A stretch of DNA of 64,000 nucleotides from CAYLMG01 sp964493425. Its GTDB lineage: Bacteria; Planctomycetota; Phycisphaerae; Sedimentisphaerales; Anaerobacaceae. Shown one piece after another: positions 54,953 through 63,959 of this stretch. The DNA lies in contig CAZBMW010000004.1 of the NCBI GenBank assembly GCA_964493425.1, positions 1 through 64,000 of the forward strand, written 5' to 3'. A program made the translations under genes and the position numbers. Position 1 is the first letter of the stretch; every line of letters starts with the position of its first letter. The notes below the pieces were generated by a model that saw only the letters and a program-made list of their open reading frames with translations, did not search any database and was not told the origin of the DNA.

Positions 54953-55600
54953 ATGCAAATGGACAAACGTAATAAAATAATCAGAAACGATAGCGGTATC
55001 TATACACAAACCAGCAGGTATCAGCTCCAGCGGCAGATGACACTCGACGATATGCTGCTGGAGAACAGGATTATCTTCCTGGTCGGGGCCGTATCGTATG
55101 AGAGGTCGACAGAGGTGATAATGAAGCTGCTCTACCTTGACAACCTCAAACGCGGCAACGAGATAAGCCTGTACATCAATTCTCCCGGCGGCAGTGTCGA
55201 TGACACGATGGCGATATACGATACGATACGTTTTGTCAACTCGCCTGTTGCTACCTATTGCATAGGAAGAGCCCAGTCGGGAGCAGCGGTCATACTCGCA
55301 GCCGGCACCAAAGGCAAACGCTACGCGCTCGCCCACGCTAAGATAATGCTTCACCAGCCCTGGGGCGGTGTAACAGGCCAGGCCGCTGATATAAAAATTC
55401 AGGCCGAAGAAATTGTCAAAGCAAAAAAAACGATAAACGAAATTCTTTCAACACACACAGGCCAGACCATCGAGAAAATAACTGAAGAGACTGAAAGAGA
55501 CAGATATATGACAGCCGAAGAGGCTCGCGAGTACGGTCTCATCGATGAGGTTCTCTACCACGAAGCCGAGAAAGAAGAAAAAACTAAGAAGCAAAAATAA
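54953..55600 (+). CDS. clpP: ATP-dependent Clp protease proteolytic subunit (paralogue 1)
   Basis: This 215-residue serine protease forms the Clp chamber. The catalytic triad is Ser109 (GRAQSGAAV), His134 (MLHQPWGG) and Asp183 (ERDRYM). The motif around Ser is GRAQSGAA rather than the common GxAASMGA, so this copy is divergent, but all three residues are kept. The N-terminus is somewhat long and the C-terminus is a Lys/Glu tail. It lies 86 bases after tig and 17 bases before a second clpP; a heteromeric ClpP1P2 particle is likely. Confidence 0.95.
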   Translation: MQMDKRNKIIRNDSGIYTQTSRYQLQRQMTLDDMLLENRIIFLVGAVSYERSTEVIMKLLYLDNLKRGNEISLYINSPGGSVDDTMAIYDTIRFVNSPVATYCIGRAQSGAAVILAAGTKGKRYALAHAKIMLHQPWGGVTGQAADIKIQAEEIVKAKKTINEILSTHTGQTIEKITEETERDRYMTAEEAREYGLIDEVLYHEAEKEEKTKKQK

Positions 55601-55617
55601 AAAACAGGAAACCAGAT

Positions 55618-56259
55618 ATGACAATGAATCAAAATTTAGTGCCGATTGTAATAGAAAAAAGCGGCCGGGCCGAGCGGGCATATGATATCTATTCACGCCT
55701 CTTAAAAGACAGAATAGTCTTTCTCGGCGGGCCTATTGACGATGCCGCCGCAAATCTCATTATCGCTCAGATGCTTTTTTTAAGCAATGAGGACAGCAAC
55801 ACAGATATCCATTTCTATATTAACTCCCCCGGCGGCTCAATTACTGCGGGCCTGGCTATATACGATACTATGAGATTTTTGCGATGCGAGGTGGCAACAT
55901 ACTGTGTGGGCATAGCGGCGAGTATGGCTGCACTACTGCTCGCCGGCGGAACCACCGGCAAACGCTCTCTGCTTGCCAACAGCAGGACACTGCTGCATCA
56001 GCCCCTGATACCTGGTGTTCTCGAAGGTGTCGCAACCGACCTGGAAATCGAGGCAAAAGAGATATTGCGGCTTCGAACCCGACTTTATACAATACTATCG
56101 GAACATACAGGTAAAGACACTGAAAAAATAGAAAAGGACTGCGACCGAAACCTCTGGCTCGATGCCAAAGAGGCTGTCGATTACGGCCTAGCTGACAGAA
56201 TACTCAAAAAAGCGCCGGAAATAGTCAAGGCCAAACAGGAAGATAAGAGCGAGCAATGA
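55618..56259 (+). CDS. clpP: ATP-dependent Clp protease proteolytic subunit (paralogue 2)
   Basis: This 213-residue second ClpP has Ser102 (GIAASMAAL), His127 (LLHQPLIPG) and Asp176 (EKDCDRN). The YINSPGGSITAGLAIYDTM block is standard. The two neighbours share under half their residues by eye, so they are old paralogues and not a recent duplication. Handle regions differ (VLEGVATDLEIEAKEILRLR here). It follows paralogue 1 by 17 bases in one operon with tig. Confidence 0.95.
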   Translation: MTMNQNLVPIVIEKSGRAERAYDIYSRLLKDRIVFLGGPIDDAAANLIIAQMLFLSNEDSNTDIHFYINSPGGSITAGLAIYDTMRFLRCEVATYCVGIAASMAALLLAGGTTGKRSLLANSRTLLHQPLIPGVLEGVATDLEIEAKEILRLRTRLYTILSEHTGKDTEKIEKDCDRNLWLDAKEAVDYGLADRILKKAPEIVKAKQEDKSEQ

Positions 56260-56320
56260 GATATATATGCTGTCGGCAGGCGTTGACTTAAAAATGTGAC
56301 AAACGGATAAAATAACCAGT

Positions 56321-56935
56321 ATGACACAGGGAAGTTCAAAAGTGAAAAGGTCTTTTTTATTAATCACTATTATCCTTTTCATCTCCGCCTGCGAAAACGC
56401 CGACAGGGAAAAACCCGTCTCGGAAATCGACATACTAAGACAGCAAAACCAAAACCTGACCGACCAACTTGCAAACGCCGAGCAGCAGGCACAACAATTA
56501 AAAAAACAGGTACAGACACTCTCGGCGGTTACAGGAAACAGTCAGCCGGAAGATATTTACGATTTACAGAGAGTAAAAATCTGGCGATACACAAATCTTT
56601 ACGACAAAGACGAAGACGGGAAAATGGAAAGTCTGATAGTTTATCTGCAGCCCATCGATTCAGACGGTGACGTAATCAAGGCCGCCGGCAAAGTCGAGAT
56701 CCAGTTGTGGGACCTGAACAGAGACGAGAACCAAGCCCTGCTTGGCACCTGGAACGTCAGCTCCAGCGAGATGAAAAAACTATGGTTTGCAACTGTCTTA
56801 GCAAGTAATTATCGTCTGATTTTTGATGTATCAAAGCTAATCGACAAATACGAAAAGCCTCTGACCGTCAAAATTACCTTCACTGATACCTTGAGCGGCA
56901 AAACCTTCAACGAGCAAAAAATAATCGAACCATAA
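56321..56935 (+). CDS. Putative lipoprotein with coiled-coil segment
   Basis: This 204-residue protein has a signal peptide ending in FISAC (Cys about 24), a lipobox. Next comes a Gln/Ala-rich coiled coil (about 38-70; LRQQNQNLTDQLANAEQQAQ), then a folded domain of about 125 residues (IYDLQRVKIWRYTNLYDKDE; IQLWDLNRDENQALLGTWNV; PLTVKITFTDTLSGKTF) with a beta-sandwich look. I do not recognise the family. It follows the clpP pair by 61 bases and precedes the methyltransferase gene. Confidence 0.75.
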   Translation: MTQGSSKVKRSFLLITIILFISACENADREKPVSEIDILRQQNQNLTDQLANAEQQAQQLKKQVQTLSAVTGNSQPEDIYDLQRVKIWRYTNLYDKDEDGKMESLIVYLQPIDSDGDVIKAAGKVEIQLWDLNRDENQALLGTWNVSSSEMKKLWFATVLASNYRLIFDVSKLIDKYEKPLTVKITFTDTLSGKTFNEQKIIEP

Positions 56936-57022
56936 CCTCATAATCAAGTATCGCCTGCACCGAGCAGAGCTGAGAATCTTTTTTCCTTTTGCCTTTTTGC
57001 TTTTTGGTTATAAAATGTTTCT

Positions 57023-57970
57023 ATGCAGAACCTTAAAAACAAAATTATCTGCGGCGACTGCATAAAAATCCTGGCCAAGGTAAAACAGCCCTTCGCCGAC
57101 TTGATTTTCGCCGATCCCCCTTTCAACATCGGCTACAAATACGACAAATACAACGATAAAATCAAAGCAAAAAACTATATCGACTGGACGAAGCAATGGA
57201 TAACCGCCTGCAAAAAGGTCCTCAAGCCCCACGGCTCCTTTTATATCGCTATAGTTGATGACTACGCGGCAAATGTAAAGATTATTGCCGATGAGCTCGG
57301 CCTTTTTATGAGAAACTGGATTATATGGCACTACACCTTCGGCCAGCAGACGAAAAGTAAATTCGCCCGCTCACATACGCATATATTTTATTTTGTAAAT
57401 GACAAAAAAAATTTCACCTTTAATGATTACGCTGTACGAGTCCCTTCGGACAGACAGCTAACTTACAATGACAGGCGTGCCCACCCGGCCGGCAAAGTCC
57501 CTGATGACGTCTGGAGCGAGTTCCCGCGAGTATGCGGAACATTTGAAGAACGCACCGGCTTTCACCCCTGCCAGATGCCTCTGACACTTCTAAAAAGGAT
57601 AATCTCTGTAAGCTCGAATCCCGGTAACTGGGTTCTTGACCCCTTCAGCGGCTCAGGAACCACCGCAGCGGCGAGCCTGCTGCTCGGCAGAAACTTTACA
57701 GCTATCGAAATATCCAAAGAATATGTCACTAAAGCCAGGATGCGGCTCGCAAAACTAAAAAAGCAAAAGGTTCGAAATCTTTTCTTCGATTTCAGAGAGA
57801 TGAACGAGCTAAAGCAGCTCTTGTCGGATATGAGGTCACCAGCCGAAAAAATCGCTCACGACAAAAAACTATTGAAACTTTTCACAAATCAGTTTTCAAT
57901 AAGGATGAATAACGGCAAAAAATACGGCGTTTCAGAAATGACCGCGGCATTGAAGGTTTTGGGAAATTGA
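57023..57970 (+). CDS. DNA methyltransferase, beta class (adenine-N6 or cytosine-N4), apparently orphan
   Basis: This 315-residue enzyme has its catalytic motif IV DPPF (31-34) ahead of the SAM motif I FSGSGTT (208-214), the beta-class order. DPPF favours adenine-N6 methylation; N4-cytosine enzymes more often have SPPY. TRD-like sequence lies between (about 105-185; HYTFGQQTKSKFARSHTHIF). The C-terminal 70 residues add a small domain ending SEMTAALKVL. No restriction endonuclease is nearby. Its stop overlaps the start of lnt by 4 bases, so it is embedded in a housekeeping unit, which suggests a regulatory or cell-cycle-type role (inference). Confidence 0.9.
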   Translation: MQNLKNKIICGDCIKILAKVKQPFADLIFADPPFNIGYKYDKYNDKIKAKNYIDWTKQWITACKKVLKPHGSFYIAIVDDYAANVKIIADELGLFMRNWIIWHYTFGQQTKSKFARSHTHIFYFVNDKKNFTFNDYAVRVPSDRQLTYNDRRAHPAGKVPDDVWSEFPRVCGTFEERTGFHPCQMPLTLLKRIISVSSNPGNWVLDPFSGSGTTAAASLLLGRNFTAIEISKEYVTKARMRLAKLKKQKVRNLFFDFREMNELKQLLSDMRSPAEKIAHDKKLLKLFTNQFSIRMNNGKKYGVSEMTAALKVLGN

Positions 57971-59676
57971 AAAAATTAGAAATAAAAAACTATCTCGGCC
58001 TTGCGTTTCCTTTTGCAGTCACTGCGGCTCTTCTCAGTATTATTCAGCCGCCGATAGGTCTTTCGGCTTTTGCCTGGTTCGCCTACGTGCCGTTTATATT
58101 CGCCTGCTCGCCGCGGGTAAGATTCAAAACGTTAATAATATCGGCATACATAGTTTCATTATGCTACTGGCTCGTCAACCTGTACTGGATATATCCCGTT
58201 ACCATCGTCGGCTGGATCGCCTTCTGCGCCTATACCGCCCTGCTCTGGCCGCTACTCGCCGCAGCAATTAGATTCTGCAGGGCAAAAAGGCTGCCACTCT
58301 TTCTGACAGCCGCGATTCTCATTGTCGGTGCGGAACGGCTTCAGGGTTTTGTTCTCGGAGGTTTTCTCTGGCGGCATCTCTCACACAGCCAGTATGAAAA
58401 TATTATACTCATTCAAATTGCGGACATCTTCGGTGCCGCCGGACTGTCACTGCTCATAGCGATAGTCAACGCACTCTTTGCTGATTTGCTAATCGCTTCT
58501 TATTACAAAAAACTATTCACAATACGGGTGCTATTAAAATTAGTTTTAGTAACTGCAGCTCTTGCGGCTACCTTCTTTTACGGAAAATGGCGAATCGAGC
58601 AGTCCGATAAAATCATAGAATATGGGCCACTCGTCGCCGCTTTACAGTCAAACATACCTCAATCGGTTAAAAGCTCAGACTCCGATGAAATTAATGAGCA
58701 AACCTTCACCGGGCTCTTGCAGGAAAGTAACAAAATCGCAAATGCGAAACCGCTGCTGATTGTCTGGCCTGAAACCGTCGTACCCGCTTTATTGGATGAA
58801 AGAATATTGAGGGTAATCGAGCCTTCGAGCACTCACAAGCAATTTGACCTCCGCCTTCGCGAGCACGCAAAGGACAACGCGTATCTTCTTGTCGGTGCCA
58901 GCGGCGGCAAGCCCAAGTTTATCGGTAATCTCGAGATTCAGGGCCTAGCCGCCAGATACAATAGTGCCTTTTTATATACTCCCCAGGCAAGCAAAGCCTA
59001 TCAGCAGTACAATAAAATACATCTCGTACCTTTCGGCGAGTTTGTCCCGTTCAAGAAAAAGATGCCCTGGTTATATGATTTCCTGATGAAATTTACGCCT
59101 TACGATTACGACTACAGCCTGGACGCCGGCGATGAATACACCGTCTTTGAGATAGAAAAGCCCGGACAGGACAACAAAATCTACAAATTCAGTGTGATGA
59201 TATGTTACGAGGACACGGTGCCCGACATAGCGAGAAAATTCACATTTGATGAAAAGGGCCAAAAGCAAATAGACTGGCTCATCAACATAAGTAACGACGG
59301 CTGGTTCGTAAAATTCGAAAACGACAAGGTCTATCCCAGCACCGAGCTGGCCCAGCACGCTGCGATTTGTGTCTTCCGTGCCGTCGAGAACAGAATTGCC
59401 GTCCTCCGCAGCGTCAATACCGGCATCAGCTGCCTCATAGATTCAGCTGGAAGGATAAAAAATGGATTTGCAAGCGGAAATCTGCCCCAAGAAGCTATGA
59501 ATCGAACAGCTATGACTGGATGGTTTGCCGATAAAATGCCGATAGATAAAAGAGTAACTTTTTATAGCAAATACGGAAACCGGCTCGACTTTTGCTGCGC
59601 GATTTTTTTCGCAGTACTAATGTTAGCAGCGATAATAAAAAGAAATTCAAGGCCGTTTCCAGCAAAAAACAGGTGA
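57967..59676 (+). CDS. lnt: Apolipoprotein N-acyltransferase
   Basis: This 569-residue inner-membrane enzyme adds the third acyl chain to lipoproteins. About six N-terminal membrane helices (to about 210) precede a nitrilase-like periplasmic domain with the triad Glu269 (VWPETVVP), Lys350 (YNKIHLVPFGEFVP) and Cys413 (VMICYEDTVPD). NISNDGWF and QHAAICVFRAVENRIAVLRS are further motifs. A last helix closes the protein. The start is a TTG overlapping the methyltransferase stop. Several lipoproteins in this window would be its substrates. Confidence 0.95.
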   Translation: MKKLEIKNYLGLAFPFAVTAALLSIIQPPIGLSAFAWFAYVPFIFACSPRVRFKTLIISAYIVSLCYWLVNLYWIYPVTIVGWIAFCAYTALLWPLLAAAIRFCRAKRLPLFLTAAILIVGAERLQGFVLGGFLWRHLSHSQYENIILIQIADIFGAAGLSLLIAIVNALFADLLIASYYKKLFTIRVLLKLVLVTAALAATFFYGKWRIEQSDKIIEYGPLVAALQSNIPQSVKSSDSDEINEQTFTGLLQESNKIANAKPLLIVWPETVVPALLDERILRVIEPSSTHKQFDLRLREHAKDNAYLLVGASGGKPKFIGNLEIQGLAARYNSAFLYTPQASKAYQQYNKIHLVPFGEFVPFKKKMPWLYDFLMKFTPYDYDYSLDAGDEYTVFEIEKPGQDNKIYKFSVMICYEDTVPDIARKFTFDEKGQKQIDWLINISNDGWFVKFENDKVYPSTELAQHAAICVFRAVENRIAVLRSVNTGISCLIDSAGRIKNGFASGNLPQEAMNRTAMTGWFADKMPIDKRVTFYSKYGNRLDFCCAIFFAVLMLAAIIKRNSRPFPAKNR

Positions 59677-59681
59677 AGAAA

Positions 59682-60716
59682 ATGAAGCAGACAAAAAACT
59701 CCAATTGCCGTACATCGCTTTCTGTACTCTTTTATATTTTTATAGTTTTTGTGGTCATCGGCTGCAATGAAATGGTTCGGACAGGCAAGTATTCAAATGA
59801 AACATCGGTGCGCAGGCTCCTGCCCCAGGCAAACAGAATCGTTCACGACGGATTACTGGATGAAGACCCCAGAGTGAGAACAAATGCCATCGAGGTCGTC
59901 GCAACTACCGGCCGGATGCAGTTTATGCCCATAGTAGAGAGACTATTAACAGACGAGATAGTACCTGTGCGGTTCTCGGCAGCTCTGGCAATTGGTGATA
60001 CAAAGTATCGCGACGCCAAAAAAGCATTGAACATTCTTTATAAATCATCCGACGATAATACCCGGCTTGCCGCAGCTTATGCACTTTACAAGCTTGGAGA
60101 TAAAAACAAGCTCGCGGTATTCGGACAGGCAATATCCAGCAAAGATATGTCCATCAGAGCCAACACGGTATTCCTGCTCGGCAAATGCGGCGACAAAAGT
60201 TCTTTAACACCTTTATACTGGGCGAAGGATGCCGATGATTCTGATGACAAGGTTCGATTTCAGGCGGCAGAGGCCATCGCAAAGCTCGGGGATGAAAAGA
60301 TATACCCCAAACTTTGGACAATGATATTAAATGTAAACGCCGACGACAGGATTCTCGGCTTGCGAGCGATGGGTGCACTCGGAACCGAGCTCGCCCGAGG
60401 TGCACTTACCACCGCGCTCTCAGATGCAAATGAGGTCCTGGAGGTTCGACTCGTCGCAGCTGAGCAGCTTGGCCAGCTTGGTTACCCCGACGGTGAGGCC
60501 GAGGTGCTCAGTGTTTTCACGAAAAATTTAACGGCAAATATGGATAAAATTGATGCCGAAAGAGTCAATGTTTTAACTGCACTTGCGATAGGACAAATAA
60601 GGACGGCAAACCTCACAAGATATCTGCCCAAATTGTTGAAGGACAGGTCAAAATTAGTTCGTTTGGCTGCTGCGAAAGCCGTTTTCCAATGCCAGATACC
60701 ACGACTTGAGGACTGA
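59682..60716 (+). CDS. HEAT-repeat lipoprotein
   Basis: This protein of about 344 residues has a signal peptide ending in VVIGC (Cys about 29) and then at least seven HEAT-like helical repeats (DPRVRTNAIEVVATTG, VPVRFSAALAIGD, DNTRLAAAYALYKLGD, MSIRANTVFLLGKCGD, DKVRFQAAEAIAKLGD, SKLVRLAAAKAVFQC). Such solenoids serve as binding scaffolds; the partner is unknown. The ATG at 59682 is chosen because AGGTGAAG lies upstream and it starts the signal peptide; an in-frame ATG 90 bases earlier lies inside lnt. It follows lnt by 5 bases, so they are co-transcribed. Confidence 0.85.
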   Translation: MKQTKNSNCRTSLSVLFYIFIVFVVIGCNEMVRTGKYSNETSVRRLLPQANRIVHDGLLDEDPRVRTNAIEVVATTGRMQFMPIVERLLTDEIVPVRFSAALAIGDTKYRDAKKALNILYKSSDDNTRLAAAYALYKLGDKNKLAVFGQAISSKDMSIRANTVFLLGKCGDKSSLTPLYWAKDADDSDDKVRFQAAEAIAKLGDEKIYPKLWTMILNVNADDRILGLRAMGALGTELARGALTTALSDANEVLEVRLVAAEQLGQLGYPDGEAEVLSVFTKNLTANMDKIDAERVNVLTALAIGQIRTANLTRYLPKLLKDRSKLVRLAAAKAVFQCQIPRLED

Positions 60717-60774
60717 AATACCGCTCCAATTTTTAATTATAGGACTTAGTCTTAGGCAATTTAGTAAAAATAGC

Positions 60775-60803
60775 TTGACCTCTTTCGGCTAAAACAGTAA
60801 AAT
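60775..60803 (+). promoter_or_regulatory. Candidate promoter of the mre cluster
   Basis: TTGACC (60775-60780), 17 bases, TAAAAT (60798-60803), 88 bases before the TTG start of the coiled-coil gene. Both boxes are close to consensus with ideal spacing. Confidence 0.5.
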
Positions 60804-60890
60804 TATGGTAATTGAAGTGTATGATTTATTGTTCATCTGAGAAGGGGCATACACTGATTTTTTATCTATAATAAGTGAAAGGAGCCCATT

Positions 60891-61760
60891 TTGAGTACCC
60901 TCACAAAGAGTCTTATCATTTTACTAACGATATCCTCGCTTTTCCTTTGCGGTTATGTCGTGCAATATGTTTCCAGCGTCAGCAACTACAAGCAGGCTTC
61001 TGAAAAAACACAGCAGGAATTAACAGCAAAGAAAAGAGAAATAGACAATCTCAACGAAAATTTGAAGGACGAAATAAACAAACGAATCCAGCTTGAGGAC
61101 AGCAAGAACAAAGAAATAGCGGCTCTGGACGAAAAGATAACCGAATTGCAGACACAAATTAACGACTTGAAACGAGAAAATGCCAGCCTTACCGCAACAG
61201 TTGAGAGCTGGGTAACTACCACTCAGCAACTCACAAATTTAAGCGACAAAAACAGAGAGATGTATGCAACGGCTCTCACAGAGCTGAACAAAACAAAAGA
61301 CGAGCTGGTCGGCGAAAGAACCAAGCTCGACGAGACCTCAAATACACTAATAGAGAAAGAGGCTTTAATAGATATGCTGGAGGTAAATGTAAAGCAGCTC
61401 ACCGAAGAAAAGATAGCGCTTGAAAATAAATTAAACAATATCTTGCGACCCTACGGAACAAAAGCCTCGCAGCAACCTGTAACAGCACAAAGTGACCTCG
61501 CCCGGCTCGCAACCGCAACCACAACAAAGATTGGTCTCAAAGGTCTCGTCAGCGCAGTGGATATCAAAAATTCGATGGCTAAAATCTCGATAGGCAGTAC
61601 AGACGGTGTCAAAAAGGCAATGAGATTCCACGTCAGCAGAGGAAACGATTATATATGCGACATAGTTATAATAGATGTCGCAGCTGAAGCTGCCGTCGGT
61701 ACCCTTGAGCTCGTGCAGCAGCAGCCAAGGCCTGGAGATAACGTATCTACAAACTGGTAG
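60891..61760 (+). CDS. Membrane-anchored coiled-coil protein upstream of mreB
   Basis: This 289-residue protein has one N-terminal membrane helix (about 6-27), then a continuous coiled coil to about 188 (LTAKKREIDNLNENLKDEIN; KEIAALDEKITELQTQINDL). A C-terminal domain (about 215-289; IGLKGLVSAVDIKNSMAKIS, IGSTDGVKKAMRFHV) reads like a small beta barrel similar in pattern to MreC's second domain (I..GS.dGV..gm.f.v). The start is TTG with GGAG upstream. Being first in the mre cluster, it may be an MreC-like shape protein; that role is inferred. Confidence 0.75.
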   Translation: MSTLTKSLIILLTISSLFLCGYVVQYVSSVSNYKQASEKTQQELTAKKREIDNLNENLKDEINKRIQLEDSKNKEIAALDEKITELQTQINDLKRENASLTATVESWVTTTQQLTNLSDKNREMYATALTELNKTKDELVGERTKLDETSNTLIEKEALIDMLEVNVKQLTEEKIALENKLNNILRPYGTKASQQPVTAQSDLARLATATTTKIGLKGLVSAVDIKNSMAKISIGSTDGVKKAMRFHVSRGNDYICDIVIIDVAAEAAVGTLELVQQQPRPGDNVSTNW

Positions 61761-61825
61761 ATGATAAAAGCTCCGCCTACGGAAAAAAATGCTTTTTTAC
61801 AAGCTGTTTTATATGAGGTAGATAT

Positions 61826-61984
61826 ATGAGCCCTGATGGACAAATTCGACCCGCCAAGCCGAATACGGCCAATAATGTGTACACGGCGATGCTTGCTTTA
61901 GCCTTTGGCGTGGTTCTTGCGACCGCCATATTCGTCGCTTTCAAGTGCTACAGCCAGTACGGCTCATTATTTAGCTTACCGTAG
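61826..61984 (+). CDS. 52-residue single-span membrane protein in the mre cluster
   Basis: A short gene runs from ATG 61826 to TAG 61982-61984 with GAGGT at good spacing upstream. The protein has a polar start (SPDGQIRPAKPNTANNVYTA), one hydrophobic helix (about 22-42, AMLALAFGVVLATAIFVAF) and a short tail with a Cys and Tyr. Codon use resembles its neighbours. It lies 65 bases after the coiled-coil gene and 87 bases before mreB. I do not recognise a family; small membrane partners of shape proteins are plausible but unproven. Confidence 0.6.
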   Translation: MSPDGQIRPAKPNTANNVYTAMLALAFGVVLATAIFVAFKCYSQYGSLFSLP

Positions 61985-61997
61985 CCAAAATTGCCTA

Positions 61998-62024
61998 TTG
62001 ACAATTCTGTTTGCATCATATAAA
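61998..62024 (+). promoter_or_regulatory. Candidate internal promoter for mreB
   Basis: Consensus TTGACA (61998-62003) and TATAAA (62019-62024) with a short 15-base spacer, 47 bases before the GTG start of mreB. The short spacer lowers confidence. Confidence 0.4.
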
Positions 62025-62071
62025 AACAGCCTAAACTCTCAGGCTTGTGTTTATAAAGAAGGGATTCTAAA

Positions 62072-63127
62072 GTGCTACTTGACACAATTTTAGGCTGGTT
62101 TAGCATGGATATGGGTATCGACCTCGGTACCTGTACAACCCTTGTCTGCGTTCGCGGAAAAGGAATCGTCCTTAACGAACCTTCCGTAGTGGCCGTGCGC
62201 AGGGGAAGCAATGTTGTTCTAAACGACGGCGAAGCTGTCGGGCTGGTCGCAAGGGAAATGCTCGGCAAAACTCCCGGCTCGATAACGGCAATCCGCCCGT
62301 TAAAAGACGGCGTAATAAGTGACTTTGAAATCACCGAGGCTATGCTCAGCTACTTCATACGCAAGGTTCACGGCCGCGGCGGTCTAATCAGGCCGCGGGT
62401 CGTAATAGCTGTACCAAGTGGTATCACCGCCGTTGAAAGAAGAGCCGTCATTGATAGTGCCGAGCGGGCTGGTGCAAGAAAGGTATATCTGGTTGATGAG
62501 CCGATGGCCGCCGGAATAGGCGCAGGCCTGCCGATAACTGACCCAACCGCCTCGATGATTGTCGATATGGGCGGAGGCACCACTGAGGTTGCCATTATGA
62601 GTCTTGCCGACATAGCATCTTGTGAATCCATACGTGTCGGCGGAGACGATATGGACGAGGCAATTATCAACCACCTAAAAAAAACTTATAATCTTCTAAT
62701 AGGAGAGCCCAGGGCAGAAAAGGTTAAAATACAAATCGGCTCCGCCGCGCCGCTCGAAGAAGAACTGACAATGGAAGTAGCCGGAAGGGACACTATATCA
62801 GGGCTTCCAAGAAAAATTGTTATAACAAGTGAGGAAATACGAGAATCGCTCCGCGAGCCCATAGCTGCAATTATCGAGGCAGTCACCAGAACGCTCGAAA
62901 AAGCAGAGCCTGAGCTCGCTGCCGATTTAATAGAAAACGGCGTACACATTTGCGGTGGAACTTCACTGCTCAGAGGCGTGGATACAATACTTTCAAACGC
63001 AACAGGACTGCGAGTTGAAAGAGTGGAAGACCCACTAAGTGCCGTAGCAAAAGGAACAAGCGTATATCTCGAAAATCTGGAGTTATGGAAGGATACGATG
63101 GATCATAACGAGCGAGGCTGGGAATAA
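62072..63127 (+). CDS. mreB: Rod-shape-determining protein MreB
   Basis: This 351-residue bacterial actin organises lateral wall growth. Phosphate-1 loop MGIDLGTCTTLVCVRGKGIV (about 14-33), phosphate-2 VDMGGGTTEVAIM (about 164-176) and the adenosine block ICGGTSLLRGVD (about 293-304) are all present. NEPSVVAVRRG is the usual MreB start motif. The GTG start has AAGGGA upstream. An amphipathic N-terminus (LLDTILGWFS) suits membrane attachment. mreC and mreD follow, the standard order. Confidence 0.96.
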   Translation: MLLDTILGWFSMDMGIDLGTCTTLVCVRGKGIVLNEPSVVAVRRGSNVVLNDGEAVGLVAREMLGKTPGSITAIRPLKDGVISDFEITEAMLSYFIRKVHGRGGLIRPRVVIAVPSGITAVERRAVIDSAERAGARKVYLVDEPMAAGIGAGLPITDPTASMIVDMGGGTTEVAIMSLADIASCESIRVGGDDMDEAIINHLKKTYNLLIGEPRAEKVKIQIGSAAPLEEELTMEVAGRDTISGLPRKIVITSEEIRESLREPIAAIIEAVTRTLEKAEPELAADLIENGVHICGGTSLLRGVDTILSNATGLRVERVEDPLSAVAKGTSVYLENLELWKDTMDHNERGWE

Positions 63128-63169
63128 GCACCGCTCGCCGACAACTGACAGAAAGCAAGCAATACCATT

Positions 63170-63958
63170 ATGGCAAGGAAGCGTTCGAGAATCTCCAGAC
63201 GGATTTTATTCACCTGGTTTATGCTGGGTGCTCTAATACTGCTCATCGCTCCGCAACAAATGACAAGTCGACTTCAACTCTTTTTCGCTCATATCTTCCA
63301 CTGGCCTTTGCGTATGAGCAGAGACATTATGCTTTCGGCCAGAACGAGCCGGCCGACCAAAAAACACGCAGACCGAACCGAAATCCAGCTCGAAAACCGC
63401 AATGCAAATCTCGAGGCTATGCTCGCAGAAGCTATGCAGAGGGATAATGAGCTGACAAATTTCCTGAGAGAAAATCCCCGGCCTGGAGACAAGTTTGTTT
63501 TCGCAAACATTACTAAAATCTCTGCCAATGAACTCGTAATAAATCGCGGCCAAAATCAAGGCCTGAAAGTAGGTCAATTCGTCCTCGGCGACAACAGCAT
63601 CATAGGTACCGTCTGCGAGGTCACAGCTTACACCTCAAAAGTCAGGCTGATTACCAGCCCACGCTCACAAATCGCTGTCAGACTCGGTGACAGGGATGCC
63701 ATAGCCCAGGGAAATGAAACAGCTATGAAAATTCAGCTCATTCCAAAAAGTTATAAAGTCAAAACCGCACAGAAGGTATTTTGTAAACCGAAGGCCGGCT
63801 TCTTGTATTCCCCAATTATCATTGGAACCGTATCTGAACGTCGAGAAAGCAACAAAAATCCACTTCTCTGGGAGATAACCGTCGAGCCCGCCTGCGACAT
63901 AGAGACTCTGACAAGCGTTGACGTAATAGTAATCAACTCGAATAAGCCGGGGGGCTAA
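63170..63958 (+). CDS. mreC: Rod-shape-determining protein MreC
   Basis: This 262-residue protein has one membrane helix (about 12-30), a coiled coil (about 62-100; LENRNANLEAMLAEAMQRDN) and two small beta barrels with the family blocks LVINRGQNQGLKVGQFVLGD and IGTVCEVTAYTSKVRLITSP. It links MreB filaments to wall synthases in the periplasm. The length is a little short but complete. The MreD start codon lies one base after its stop. Confidence 0.93.
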   Translation: MARKRSRISRRILFTWFMLGALILLIAPQQMTSRLQLFFAHIFHWPLRMSRDIMLSARTSRPTKKHADRTEIQLENRNANLEAMLAEAMQRDNELTNFLRENPRPGDKFVFANITKISANELVINRGQNQGLKVGQFVLGDNSIIGTVCEVTAYTSKVRLITSPRSQIAVRLGDRDAIAQGNETAMKIQLIPKSYKVKTAQKVFCKPKAGFLYSPIIIGTVSERRESNKNPLLWEITVEPACDIETLTSVDVIVINSNKPGG

Positions 63959-63959
63959 T

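Noticed and set aside
54386..55354. 322-codon frame antisense to tig and clpP
   Set aside because: It covers the 3' part of tig and the 5' part of clpP on the opposite strand. The long Phe/Val run is just the complement of the lysine-rich tail.
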